A stretch of 64,000 bases of DNA from Nemophila menziesii (taxonomy: Eukaryota; Streptophyta; Magnoliopsida; Boraginales; Hydrophyllaceae). The stretch is from the NCBI GenBank assembly GCA_029959085.1, contig JARWIR010000012.1, positions 25,216,590 through 25,280,589 of the forward strand. Reading direction: 5' to 3'. Numbering within the stretch: position 1 is the stretch's first letter; each line of letters starts with the position of its first letter. The notes below the pieces were generated by a model. That model saw only the letters and a program-made list of their open reading frames with translations. It was not told where the DNA came from and made no database searches. The translations under genes and the position numbers were made by a program. Positions 38,500 to 49,487 of this stretch are shown here, piece after piece.

Positions 38500-41400
38500 T
38501 GTTTTTAAGAAGCTGAACTAATTGGGAAGGGGGGGGGGGTATAAGTCCCACTTACTAGGCAAAAGGTTGTGCATCTCTTGTCTAGCAAGTCAGTCAGCCG
38601 TTGTGTTGTGTCTCTGATTAATGTAAGAGTAGGAGATATGCAGATTTTGCGCCAGCTGCAAAATGTCTTCAAAAACAGGTTGTAGAAAGTGATTTGTAGA
38701 GTAAGATCTTAATTGGAGAGTCTTCACAATAACTTGGCAGTCGCTCTTGATTTTCACTATATGTTGATGGTATTTTTTTGAGCTTCTGAGACTGCATTAC
38801 GAACCCCAATTAACTCCGCTTCTACTGGTGAAGATGCAGAAAATTTCCAAGTCATTCCATCCAAAAAATAGCCCTATGAATTACTGGAAAAAAAAGAAAC
38901 AGTAGCTAAGTGAAGAGAGGGGGAGAATAAAGCATCAACATATAAGAATAAGTTAATATTTGAAGAGTTTACTCTATTGTGTGTGTTTAATAAAGCATGA
39001 GTATAAGGGGAATTATTTGTGTTATGTTTAGTTGTAACACTGGGGTTAACCTCAAGACTTTACCTGTGCAGTTTATGGAAGAGTTTGTGTTGTTTTAGCC
39101 TCGGAAATATTGAATTTTCTATATTATTCATAGGCTTTATCAACATTGTTGATATTAATCAAAGGCAAGATTTTTTGATTTTCAAAGAAATACTTATTTC
39201 TACTTTTCCAGGTAAACCAGGCAATCCAGGCTGCCACTTCAACCAATTTCCTATCTTGATCATCCGTGACTTTCAATTCCATAAGAAATTTAAGCCAAGC
39301 ATCAAATCTATAAGTAATATTAGAATATGAAAGGAAGGAAATGGGAGCAGCAAACCAAGTATCCCTTGAACTAGGACAAATAAAAAAAATATGCTCAATA
39401 GTTTCACTACTTTCATTGCATATTTTGCAAAGATTGTTTAGTGCACATTTTCTATCAAAAAGATTTTTTTTAGTAGCTAAGGCATTAGTAGCTGCCTTCC
39501 AAAGAAAAATAAGGATGTTTGGAGGTAACTTTAAAAGACAAAGTTTTTTCTATAAGTCATCATCATTATTATAAGAGGAAGAGGTTGTAAAGTTTTTTCA
39601 ACTTTTTCAGAATTAATCTCTTTATAAATAATATAGTTGTAACAACTTTTGGTAGTAAAGGTACCTGTAGCCGAGATATTCCAACAAAGTTTATCTTTGA
39701 CATTTGTAAAGGGTTTATTATGAGAAATAATTTCGTGAGCAGTAGTTGTATCAAAATTATTTAAAATAAGCTCAGAGTTCCACTTATTAGTATCATTGTC
39801 AATAAGTTCAGAGACAGTATTTAAATGTGAGCTATAGGTACTGTTGATAGATTTTTTTGGTTCAAGCCAATGAGAATTCCAAATATTTATATCAACACCA
39901 TTACCAATAGCCCATTTAATGTCTTTTAAAAAGATGTCACGACCTGCAACGAGTGATTTAAAGAACCAAGAGGCATTCGCATTAACTGAACCTAATAAGA
40001 AGTTACCATTGTGGAAGTATATGCCTTTAAAAATTTTATAAGCGAGAGAGTTTGTATTTTGGTTTAGCTTCCAGGCAAGAAGAGCCAGATTTTGATCACA
40101 ATTTTTTTAAAGCCCACCCCCCCTTCAAATTTAGGGAGGTCCAGAGTTTTCAAGTTTCCCCAATGAATCTTTTTATCACCTTTATTACCCACCAAAAAGA
40201 GGCAATTAAGCTACTTATCGTGTTACAAGTAGTTACAGGGATTAAAAATAAAGACATTGTATAAACATGAATGTATTGAATTATAGAATTTATCAAAGTT
40301 TCCTTTCCACCTATTGAAAGTAACTTAGTATTCTAATGAGTTAATTTTTTTTGTAATTCTTTCTATTAACCAATCAAGGGATTTTATTTTTGATCTGCCC
40401 CAATCAGAGGGTAGACCTAAATATTTTCCTCAGTCAGGAAGATGGTCCATCCTTATAAGAGCAGTAAGTTGTGTAATTATCAAGGGTGGTGTATTTTAAC
40501 TATAAATAATACTACTCTTATTTAAGTTTTTTTTACCAGATGCATAAGAGTATTTATTGATCACATCCAAAAAATGCTCAAATTCATCTTGATTAGTTTT
40601 GAGGAAACGTAAGCTGTCATCAGCAAAAAGAATATGAGACAAAGAGGGACAACTTATAGCAAGTTTTACCCCTTGCATAAGCTATTTTTAACTTTATCTT
40701 TCATAAGTGAGCTTAAAGCTTGAGTGAGGATGTAGAAACGAATGGGGGATAGAGGGCCCCCCTGTCTTAAACCTCTAGAGGGTTTATTAAGGTGTATAGG
40801 GGTTCCATTTAAGAGTTTAGAGTATGAGATAGTAGAGATACATTGATGAATAATCTTTAACCAAATTTCAAAGAAACCCAGTTTTTTCATCATATCAATT
40901 AAAAAGTCCCATTCTACATTTTCAAATGCTTTTGAGATGACAACTTTAATAGCAATTGTGTAGTTCTTTGAATTTCTTGTTTTTCTAAGATAGGTAATAG
41001 CCTCATGGGCTATTATAATATTTTCATGGATGTTTCTTCCAGGAACGAAAGTAGGTTGTTCCTCATAAATGATATCATTCATCATAGGCTTTAATCTATT
41101 AACAAAGATACCAGCAAGAATTTTGTAAAGAAAATTTGGACAACTTATAGGCCAGTAATGCCCTATATTAGCAGGTCCATCAATTTTTGGAATTAAAGTA
41201 ATATAGGTGCCATTTATAAGGGCTAAAGAGCTATTATTGTAGAGGAAATCAGTGATAAATCTCATAAGATCATATTTAATGAGATCCCAATGTTGCTTAT
41301 AAAAGAAATCAGAAAATTCATCATGTCCAGGTGCCTTGTTACTTCCAAGCCCCCAAACAACTTTCTTAATTTCATGAATAGTAACAGGTTTCTCAAGAAG

Positions 41401-42509
41401 TTGATTCATCTCATTTGTAACTATAGGTTCAATTTTTTCAAGAATAGATGACTAATTTCTATTACCAACAATGGTAAAGATGAAATTAAAATGAGAGGTA
41501 ATAATATTTTGAATTTCCATAGGATTTGTAGTCCAAATACTATCATAGTTCATAAGGGAAGATATTTTATTAAGCTTTCTTTTATGTTTAGCAATGGCAT
41601 GGAAGTAGGTAGTATTTTTGTCCCCAAATCTTACCCAAAGGACTCTACTTCTTTGCCTCCAGTACTCTTCTTCTTTGTTCCATAAAAGTTCAAGTTCAGC
41701 ATTTATAGCATTTATATGATCATAATCAAGAATGATTTGATCATTAAGAAATTCAAGAGTATTTAAAAGAAATTTTATGCGAGCTCTACTATTAATTCTT
41801 TTATTCTTAGCCCATTGAATAAGAACAGAGCTAGTGGCATTTAATTTCTTACCAAATTTGAGAATTCCTTTTCCAATATTGTTTATATACAGCTGCCATT
41901 GATTTTTAATAATATTAGTAGTTTCAGGGTCCAGATTTCAATCCTTCCTGTAGTAGAATCTAGGTGGTTTTTTATTGTTAGGAGTTATAAAGTTTAGGAT
42001 AAGAGGGCTATGATCAGAGCCTATAACAGGTGAGAAGGTAACCCAAGCATTAGGAAAAAGAGTATCCCAACTATTATTAGCAATTCCTCTATCAATTTTT
42101 TCTTTAATAAGAGTATTGCCTTATCTTCTATTACTCCACGTAAAAAAACAGCCTTTGGAGGTAAAATCATGAAGATCAGTATCATTCATAAAGGTATTTA
42201 ATTTAAGAATATCATTTTGAGCAGAAGTAATACCTCATAATTTTTCATCAGGTGATTTTATCATATTAAAATCGCCAAGGATGTTCCAAGGAGTATCAAC
42301 AGGAAGAGTTTTAGAAATATCCATGATTTCAGCAAGAATTTGATCTTTAAGAGCATTATTTGGATGAATATAAACATAAGTTGTGTAAAAAGTACGCATA
42401 TTTTCATCAACAATTTTACAATATATGAAGTATTGAGTTTGTTTTTCAACAGAAATATTATAATCATAAGCAGCTAAAAGAAGAAGCCCTCCAGCTTTAC
42501 CCACAGGTT
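38500..42509 (-). pseudogene. LINE B ORF2, main part (endonuclease C-terminus, RT, RNase H)
   Basis: Endonuclease remains: NILGDFNMI (about 42260) and a GSDHSPL motif (about 42030). Reverse transcriptase: a long frame at 41409-40666 with APGHDEFSDFF and RQGGPLSP, and ILFADDSLRFL (about 40650-40610) with the FADD catalytic motif kept. A zf-RVT segment with CKIC...H...C lies near 39480-39400, and an RNase H region follows (about 38900-38560). Stops and frameshifts separate these parts, so no complete protein is encoded. The domain order matches plant L1-like LINEs with a C-terminal RNase H. Confidence 0.85.
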
Positions 42510-42558
42510 TTTTTTTTTGGACAGTAAAAGGCGCCCAAGGCACCAAAACAAAAGAAAG

Positions 42559-43636
42559 TTAACCTATTCCTAATTTTTCTAGTCTAGCTGCCGCATCAAA
42601 AATACTAAATGTCTCTAGACGTCTAGACATAGCCCTGTGCCTAGCTTCCTTTGCAAGCTTATCCGCTTTTCCATTGAGCTTCCTACTGATGTGGTAAAAG
42701 GAGACCTGCCCAATTTCCCTAGCTTTGCGAACAATTTTGCGTAGAATAGGTTGGATATTCCAACGAGCTGCTGACACTTGCTTAATACCTTGAATAACCT
42801 CAAGGTTATCTGATAGGATGATCTTATTATTACTAACAAGGTCACCCCCAAATTCAGTTGCTTTAAGGACTGCATATGCTTCCGCTTCTTCTATCGTGTT
42901 GCATTCTATGTCTTCGCTGAGTTCAAAACTTTTGTTTCCTTGTTTGTCTAATCCCACTATTGCAATTCCTGTTGGCTCCCATTTGTTGGAGAAAGATGCA
43001 TCGCAGTAAATTTTTATATCAGCTTCTTGAAGATCTGGGATTAAGGTTTCCTCTTCAGTGTTTTTATTCGTCATTTTTTTAAGAGTAGTTTCCTTCCAAT
43101 TAATTCCATGAAGATCTTGCATAAGTTTTGCCGTTGCTATATTAACTCCTGTTCCATTAATCACCGTTCCTTCATGTATTGCCTTCATTTTTCCTTTCCA
43201 TATATTCCATAGAGTTATCATAATGGTATCCTTGACTATATTCTCGTCCCACCCTCCATTGACGAACGTCTTTATAATTTTTAAGAACCAATCTTCAAAT
43301 TTGTCCTCTAAATTCTCAGGAATTCTATTTTGGAGAGGAGAGCCCGCCCAAATATCTTTACATAAGGTACAGGTAAGTAAAAGATGTTCTATATTCTCTT
43401 CTGGGTAATTACACCATAGACAATTTTTGGAATCTGCACATTTCCTTATATAGAGGTTTGTTCTAGTTGGTATAGCATTGTTACATAAACGCCAAATGAA
43501 CATCTTGATTTTCCTTGGTATGTTCGACTTCCTGATAACCTTCCATATTGGTGAATCATATTTAGATTTTTGGGTTGCTGTTGTCGGTTTGTTGATGACT
43601 TTTTCGTATGTGATAACTTTATATCCAGTTTTTGTA
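42559..43636 (-). pseudogene. LINE A ORF2, C-terminal part (zf-RVT and RNase H)
   Basis: One open frame reads from the MULE junction to the stop at 42559. It has a zf-RVT region (IKMFIWRLCNNAIPTRTNL, then CLWC...H...C) and an RVT_3-type RNase H (KIYCDASFSNKWEP at about 43020, with DASF; EAEAYAVLKA; LSDNLEVIQGI; a NGKADKLAKEA end). This part has no stop and would be intact if joined to the RT part at 45059. The MULE breaks the frame at the GTTTTTGTA duplication. Confidence 0.87.
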
Positions 43637-44162
43637 GAGTAAATAACACTTTTGCCCCCTGGGTTTATACGCGATTGACAGGTTGCCCCCTAACTCTTAA
43701 AATGCGCCTCGTTGCCCCCTAAGATTTGTTTTTGTGACCCGTTACCCCCTACTGCGTGTTCCGTCCATTTTTTCCGTTAAAAGTGACGTGGCATTTCCAT
43801 GTCACAATTTTTTTTTTTTTTTTTAATCCAGATGTCAATTAATTATTTAATTAATTTAAACCAAGGGCAAAATGGAAATTTCATTAATAGGTTTTATAAT
43901 ATTAAATATAATTAATAAAATAACACCCCCCACCCCCACCCCACGCACCCCCTACCCCCCCCCCCTCCCCTTCTTCTTCTTCCCCTTCTTCTTCCCCGAT
44001 GACCTGCAACTCCATTCTTTAAAAAAAAAAAAAAAAAAAAAATCAAGCAAATCTTTAACAATCAGGCTTCAAACCTTTGTTTGATAGCTTGTAAAAAACA
44101 TCTAATGCAGCATCAAGTTGGTTATCTTTACATAATCTATGAATAATTGTTGTATATGTCAC
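43637..44162 (+). repeat. Left TIR of the PPR Pack-MULE
   Basis: Inverted copy of 44518-45050. Its inner part (44062-44162) carries, on the minus strand, the last ~100 bases of the captured PPR frame, including the PPR stop. Confidence 0.92.
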
Positions 44163-44214
44163 AAAACTCAACTCAAAACAAAATAAACCAACTCAAAACT
44201 CAAACTCACAGATC

Positions 44215-44625
44215 TTGTACAACAGTATGATACAAGGGTTGTTTCAGAAGGGTAGATGTGTCATTGCGCAGGAATTATTCAAGAAGATGAAATCTGAGGG
44301 AGTAATTAGTCCTAACTTTGTTACATATAATATAATGTTAAACGGATTGTGCTATAATGGACGTGTTACCGAAGCTATGTCTTTATTAGACTCCATGGAA
44401 ACTCCTAACATTGTGATATATAATACAATGTTAAACGGATTGTACAATAATAGACGTTTTACCGAGGCTATGTCTTTATTAGTCTCCATGGAAAGTAGTA
44501 ATATAACTCCTAACATTGTGACATATACAACAATTATTCATAGATTATGTAAAGATAACCAACTTGATGCTGCATTAGATGTTTTTTACAAGCTATCAAA
44601 CAAAGGTTTGAAGCCTGATTGTTAA
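44215..44625 (+). pseudogene. Captured PPR-protein fragment in Pack-MULE
   Basis: Open frame of about 136 residues with four pentatricopeptide repeats. Recognisable pieces are YNSMIQGLFQKGR, FVTYNIMLNGLCYNGRVTEA, IVIYNTMLNGLYNNRRFTEA and IVTYTTIIHRLCKDNQLDAA, ending GLKPDC before TAA. The repeats have the P-type 35-residue pattern, some copies shortened. PPR proteins bind organellar RNA, one base per repeat. The usual N-terminal transit peptide and most repeats are absent, so this is a C-terminal piece. The last ~108 bases lie inside the right TIR and are therefore present again, inverted, in the left TIR. It could be transcribed into a hairpin RNA. Protein function is doubtful. Confidence 0.85.
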
Positions 44626-45050
44626 AGATTTGCTTGATTTTTTTTTTTTTTTTTTTTTAAAGAATGGAGTTGCAGGTCATCGGGGAAGAAGAAGGGGAAG
44701 AAGAAGAAGGGGAGGGGGGGGGGGGGGGGGGGTAGGGGGTGCGTGGGGTGGGGGTGGGGGGTGTTATTTTATTAATTATATTTAATATTATAAAACCTAT
44801 TAATGAAATTTCCATTTTGCCCTTGGTTTAAATTAATTAAATAATTAATTGACATCTGGATTAAAAAAAAAAAAAAAAATTGTGACATGGAAATGCCACG
44901 TCACTTTTAACGGAAAAAATGGACGGAACACGCAGTAGGGGGTAACGGGTCACAAAAACAAATCTTAGGGGGCAACGAGGCGCATTTTAAGAGTTAGGGG
45001 GCAACCTGTCAATCGCGTATAAACCCAGGGGGCAAAAGTGTTATTTACTC
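44518..45050 (-). repeat. Right TIR of the PPR Pack-MULE
   Basis: Inverted copy of the left arm, slightly longer because the G-run (44709-44763) is longer than its C-run partner (43925-43972). Starts inside the PPR frame at GTGACATATACAAC. Confidence 0.92.
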
Positions 45051-45058
45051 GTTTTTGT

Positions 45059-46457
45059 ATCATATGTACCATCTTTTGAGAAAGGCCATATGAATTTATC
45101 TTTTGTTTCTATATCTGTATCTTTTATCCTTCTGATCAGTGGTATCACAGGCTCTGGGAAGATACTGTTTAGGATATCGAGATCCCATTCCGTAGTACCT
45201 GTTTTCATTAATTCGTTTACTTTGTTGAGGGTAGTGCCAGTTGGTTTGTTGATTTCCCATTCTGTGTCAATCCATTTTTCGCTCCAGATGTTTGTGTTTT
45301 CACCATTTCCAATCTTTTTTATTCCATGTTTCTTCAGAAAGTCCCTCCCTTCTATTATACTTGCCCAGCTCCAGGTCCTGCTTTGTTTAATTTTACATGT
45401 CATGAAGTTAGTTTTATAGAAATAAATACCTTTAAGGAGCTTAGCCGCAAGGTTCTCAGTGTTATTCATTAATCTCCAAGCCTGTGTTGCTAAAAGGACC
45501 GTATTCATATTTTTGAAATCCTTGAAACCTAGGCCTCCAATCAATTTACTTATTGTAATTTTTTCCCATGCAAGCCAATGGATTCTATTTTTTTCTCCCG
45601 AGTTCCACCAGAAATTAGAAATAGCAGATATTAATTTGTTACAAAAAGAAATAGGAAAAGAAAAAATTGACATGTAGTAATTAGGAATAGCCTGTAGAAC
45701 TGCTTTAATTAGTACTTCTTTCCCTCCTTCTGATAATAATTTGGCCTTCCATCCCTCTGTATTCTTAAAAATTCTCTTTGCTATCCATTCTAGTGATTCC
45801 ACTTTGGATCTCTTGTGACAGAGTGGTATACCAAGGTAGAAACCTAGGTCATTTGTCTCTAGAAAATTTAGCTCCTTGGAAGTTTTAATTCTAAAATCTT
45901 CTGAGGTTTCTTTACTAAAAAGGATCGCTGATTTGTTGAAATTAATTTTCTGTCCAGACCCGTAACAATAAATGTCGAGGCATTCTTTAAAACTACTAAT
46001 ATCTGTAAGTTCCAGATCTAAGAAAAACAGTGAATCATCAGCGAAAAGCAGGTGGGAGATGCTAGGGCAGTTCCGGTTGATTTGGATTCCTTTAATCGAT
46101 TCTTTATTAATAGCATGATCTATAATACTAATGAGAGATTCTGTAAGAATAGATAATAGAAAGGGAGATAGTGGGTCCCCTTGTCTAAGGCCCCTCCCTG
46201 ATTTGAAGCTATCCAATCTCTCACCATTAAGGTTTAAATTGAAAGAGGCCGAAGTTACGCAATTTTTAATCCAATCTATCCATTTACTATTAAAACCCAG
46301 TTTATTTAAAACAAGAAATAGAAAATCCCATCTTACCTGATCATAAGCTTTTGCCATATCGATTTTTATGGCAGCTAAATGTTTCTTATTTTTCCTTTTT
46401 TTTGTCATAAAGAAGGAAAGTTCTTGAGCAATGATGATATTATCTTGGATTGCACGT
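45059..46457 (-). pseudogene. LINE A ORF2, RT core
   Basis: Continuous open frame from the Sirevirus junction to the MULE junction, with no stops. It contains AIKIDMAKAYDQVRWDFL, GLRQGDPLSPFLLS, LLFADDSLFFLDLE with the FADD catalytic motif (about 46045), the thumb region and the start of the RNase H linker. The frame runs on from KGR at 54086 once the Sirevirus and one CACGT copy are removed, and into the C-terminal part once the MULE is removed. The RT itself therefore looks undamaged apart from the insertions. Confidence 0.88.
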
Positions 46458-47620
46458 TGTTAGCCTCACCTTGTTTTTATTCCCGTTTTAATATTCGACA
46501 AATCATCCTTTAAACTAAAATTCATTTTTATATAACTTTAGATGTTTTCCAAAACCCCTCATTAGATTAGTTGTGCTCACTTCATTTGACTTAGCTTAAA
46601 TATTCAAAAAAACAGTGCCGCGGTGCACCGGAGGAAACGCGCGGTACACCGCAGCTATCGGTCCCGTCACACGGTACACTACATGGTCCGACCAGTAAGC
46701 TCATAAAATCTGCACGGTACACCGGACCCATGTCACGGTACACCGGGCCACTACACGGAGCAGGAATGCGGTACACCACATGGTCCGACCAGTAAGCTCA
46801 AAAGTTAGTCGAACTGTCACGCGGTGCACCGGACCCCACCCGCGGTACACCGCACGAAGGCATTTCAGCTCTATTACTAGAGGACAAAGCTTATATCCGT
46901 TGGGAGATTAATAGATCCGTTAGAGAGAAGCTTTATGACCGTTGGACCATCTTTTCAGCTATAAAATGGAGTTCATTCAAGACACAACTCAAGCCTTCCA
47001 TCTACCAATCTTAAGAGCAATTAATTCTATCATTCAAGGAGGTTTCAAAGGAGCATTCAAGTCATATTCATTGTGAAGCTAATTAGTTCTATCTACTCAT
47101 TTAGGAGTTTAGTCACAAAGCTTTAACAAGCACCCCTAAACACTTTTTCCTTTCCTCTTAGTTCTTGTAATAGATTAAGAGAGTAGTGTGAGCATAGGTT
47201 TATGCTTGGTTCCTTGTGTTGGTGATAACACAAGTGTTTTTCCTTCAAAGGGTTTTTGAAGTGGTTGTAAGGGTTTGTATCTCACCCGGTTAAGAGTTAC
47301 GAAGATTAGTTGAGAATCTTGCAAATCCTAAGGAGGCTTCCTTAGGTAGTGGATGTAGGGAAACCGAACCACTATACATCGTTGTGTATCGTATTCTATC
47401 TCTACACTCTTTATATTTCCGCACTCTATATGCTTGATAAAATGCCTAGTTGAATAGTTTGATATTATTGCCTATTAGGATTATCTAGTTTTTAACTATT
47501 TAGTTTGCTAATACAATAGGATTCAAATTAGCTTTTAATTTTATTTACTTGAAATAAAATTAGCCGATTAATTTCTATTGTCCTATTCAACCCCCCTTCT
47601 AGGACGCATATAGTATATCA
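46458..47620 (+). repeat. 5' LTR of the Sirevirus
   Basis: 1163 bp, TGTTAGCC...TATATCA. Region 46614-46862 carries about eight CpG-rich units of the form CGGTGCACCG or CGGTACACCG, plus a repeated ACATGGTCCGACCAGTAAGC (46681, 46778). A TATAAAATGG box lies at about 46970 and is the likely promoter. Confidence 0.95.
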
Positions 47621-47675
47621 ATTGGTATCAGAGCCTAGCTCTATTGTACTTAATCGTTTCTAGAGTTAATACGAT

Positions 47676-49466
47676 ATGGATTCTAATCAACCGGAAGGTT
47701 CATGTTCTACTAGACCTCCGCTTTTTGTAGGAAAAGACTACTTTGGTTGGAAAAAGAAGATGGAGATTCATGTGAAAGGAATCGATTACTTTTTATGGAT
47801 GGCTATCAAAAAGGGTCCTTACATTCCGTACGTTGCCGGAAGTACAACGGTGTTAAAAGATGAAGATGATTACACGGATCAAGACATAGCTAAACTTACC
47901 AAAAACAACAAAGCTATGAACATCCTCATCAATGGATTAAGTGTCACGGAATATGCTAGAGTGAGTGAATGCAATTCCGCTCATGAAATGTGGCAACTCT
48001 TGGAGCTATCTTATCAAGGAACGGAGGATATAAAAGAAACCAAAATTGGTCTCTTTATCACAAAGTATGAGCTCTTTCGTATGGAGCCCGATGAAGCCTT
48101 GAATGCTATGCATCAAAGATTCTCTAACATTGTTAACACTTTGAAGACTCTTGGCCAAGAGTACACCAACAAGGAACAATGCCGAAAAATCTTATTTGCT
48201 CTTCCAAGGAAATACAAGACAAAGATCAATTCTATAAGAGACACTAAAGATCTTTCAAAGATGACGGTTCATGAACTCATTTGCAACCTCATGACGGAAG
48301 AACTTGTGCTTGAAGAAGAAAAGATAAGAGATGATGAGGAGAAGAAGATTAAGAAATCTATTGCTTTCCATGCCATGAGTTCTAAGTTGAAAGAACGAAA
48401 AGAAAGGAAAGAAAGTGAAGAAGAAAACTCTCATGAAGAAGAAACTAGTGAAGATGAAGGAGTAGCTATGCTAGCAAGAGACATGAAAAAATTCATGAGA
48501 TATAAACGCTTTGCCAAAAAAGGAAGCTCTTCCACACCCTACAAGAAGAATGATAGAGCTATCAAACAAGATGAACCCACTTGCTATCATTGCAAGAAGG
48601 TTGGTCATATCAAAACCTATTGTCCTCTTCTTCAAAAGGAGAAACCGAAAAGAGCTATGCATGCTAATATCACTTGGGATACTCAAAATTCGGATGAAGA
48701 AGAAAGTGATAATGAAAATGTCAATCTTGTTGCCTTCATGGGAAAAGTTGAGAATGATGAAGATGCTTCTTCGGATGATGATACCGGTACTACTCACTTT
48801 GCCTTTATGGCAAATCATGATGAGGTAACTCCTAAATCCAAACTCTCTTTAACTAATGATGATGCTAGTGAACAAGATATTCATGAGGCATTTGATTCTC
48901 TTTATAATGATTTTTTAAATTCTATTGAAACAAACAAAGTTTTAACAAAAGATTTAGAATTTGAGAAAAATAGAACTAAAGAGGTTTTAAAAGCTTTGGA
49001 AGATTGTCAAAATCTTTGTGATGAATGTATAGATGATAATGAGAAACTTCATCTTATTGAGAAAAATCTTTTGGAAGAAAAAGCTTTGTCAGAGAAAAAG
49101 ATTGTTGATCAAAATGCCATTATTTTAAAATTTACTAGTGGGCAAGAAAACTTGGATTTGATTTTAGGTTCTCAAAGAATGGCTAATGAAAAAAGTGGTG
49201 TTGGATATGATCCATTCACTCACCAAAAACCTTTGAAAAATGTCTTTGTAAAATCAAAAATTTCAAATGCAATTCCATCCTCTTCAAAATCTTCTATCTC
49301 TTGCACCTATTGTGAAAAACTTGGTCATGATGCATCTCATTGTTACTATCGTAAATTGTTAGATTTGGGATCTCTTGTGCCAATTTGGAAAAGACCTAAA
49401 TGGGTCTTAAAAAGAAAATCCACTAACCCTCATGGACCCAATCCTAATTGGGTACCTAAAGCTTAA
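47676..49466 (+). CDS. Sirevirus gag-type polyprotein
   Basis: 596 residues. The N-terminal half has the copia gag (UBN2-like) fold signature: RPPLFVGKDYFGWKKKMEIH, DIKETKIGLFITKYELFRM and RKILFALPRKY. A Lys/Glu-rich acidic region follows. Two CCHC zinc knuckles are present: CYHCKKVGHIKTYC at residue 303 and CTYCEKLGHDASHC at residue 543. A coiled-coil-prone acidic stretch lies between them. The protein would form the cytoplasmic particle that packages element RNA. It ends at TAA 49464-49466, and the pol frame follows in the same phase, 21 bases on. The 596-residue size is in line with large Sirevirus gags. Confidence 0.9.
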   Translation: MDSNQPEGSCSTRPPLFVGKDYFGWKKKMEIHVKGIDYFLWMAIKKGPYIPYVAGSTTVLKDEDDYTDQDIAKLTKNNKAMNILINGLSVTEYARVSECNSAHEMWQLLELSYQGTEDIKETKIGLFITKYELFRMEPDEALNAMHQRFSNIVNTLKTLGQEYTNKEQCRKILFALPRKYKTKINSIRDTKDLSKMTVHELICNLMTEELVLEEEKIRDDEEKKIKKSIAFHAMSSKLKERKERKESEEENSHEEETSEDEGVAMLARDMKKFMRYKRFAKKGSSSTPYKKNDRAIKQDEPTCYHCKKVGHIKTYCPLLQKEKPKRAMHANITWDTQNSDEEESDNENVNLVAFMGKVENDEDASSDDDTGTTHFAFMANHDEVTPKSKLSLTNDDASEQDIHEAFDSLYNDFLNSIETNKVLTKDLEFEKNRTKEVLKALEDCQNLCDECIDDNEKLHLIEKNLLEEKALSEKKIVDQNAIILKFTSGQENLDLILGSQRMANEKSGVGYDPFTHQKPLKNVFVKSKISNAIPSSSKSSISCTYCEKLGHDASHCYYRKLLDLGSLVPIWKRPKWVLKRKSTNPHGPNPNWVPKA

Positions 49467-49487
49467 ATTATCATTTGTTTGTAGGGG

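Larger units (their letters stand above)
43637..45050. mobile_element. Pack-MULE with long TIRs and captured PPR sequence
   Basis: GTTTTTGTA at 43628-43636 and 45051-45059 is a 9-bp target duplication. The element begins GAGTAAATAACACTTTTGCC and ends with the inverted copy. Arms are 43637-44162 and 44518-45050 (about 526 and 533 bp). By eye they match base for base apart from homopolymer lengths. A 355-bp centre separates them. No transposase is present. The arms carry C- or G-rich runs and A/T runs. The inner end of each arm is part of a PPR gene. Confidence 0.93.

Noticed and set aside
45090..45677. Plus-strand frames across LINE A RT
   Set aside because: They are antisense shadows of the continuous LINE A ORF2 frame.
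46591..46779. Short Cys/Gly/Pro-rich frame in the Sirevirus LTR, repeated at 53051-53239
   Set aside because: It is the CGGTACACCG palindrome array read antisense, present in both LTRs, with no coding signature.
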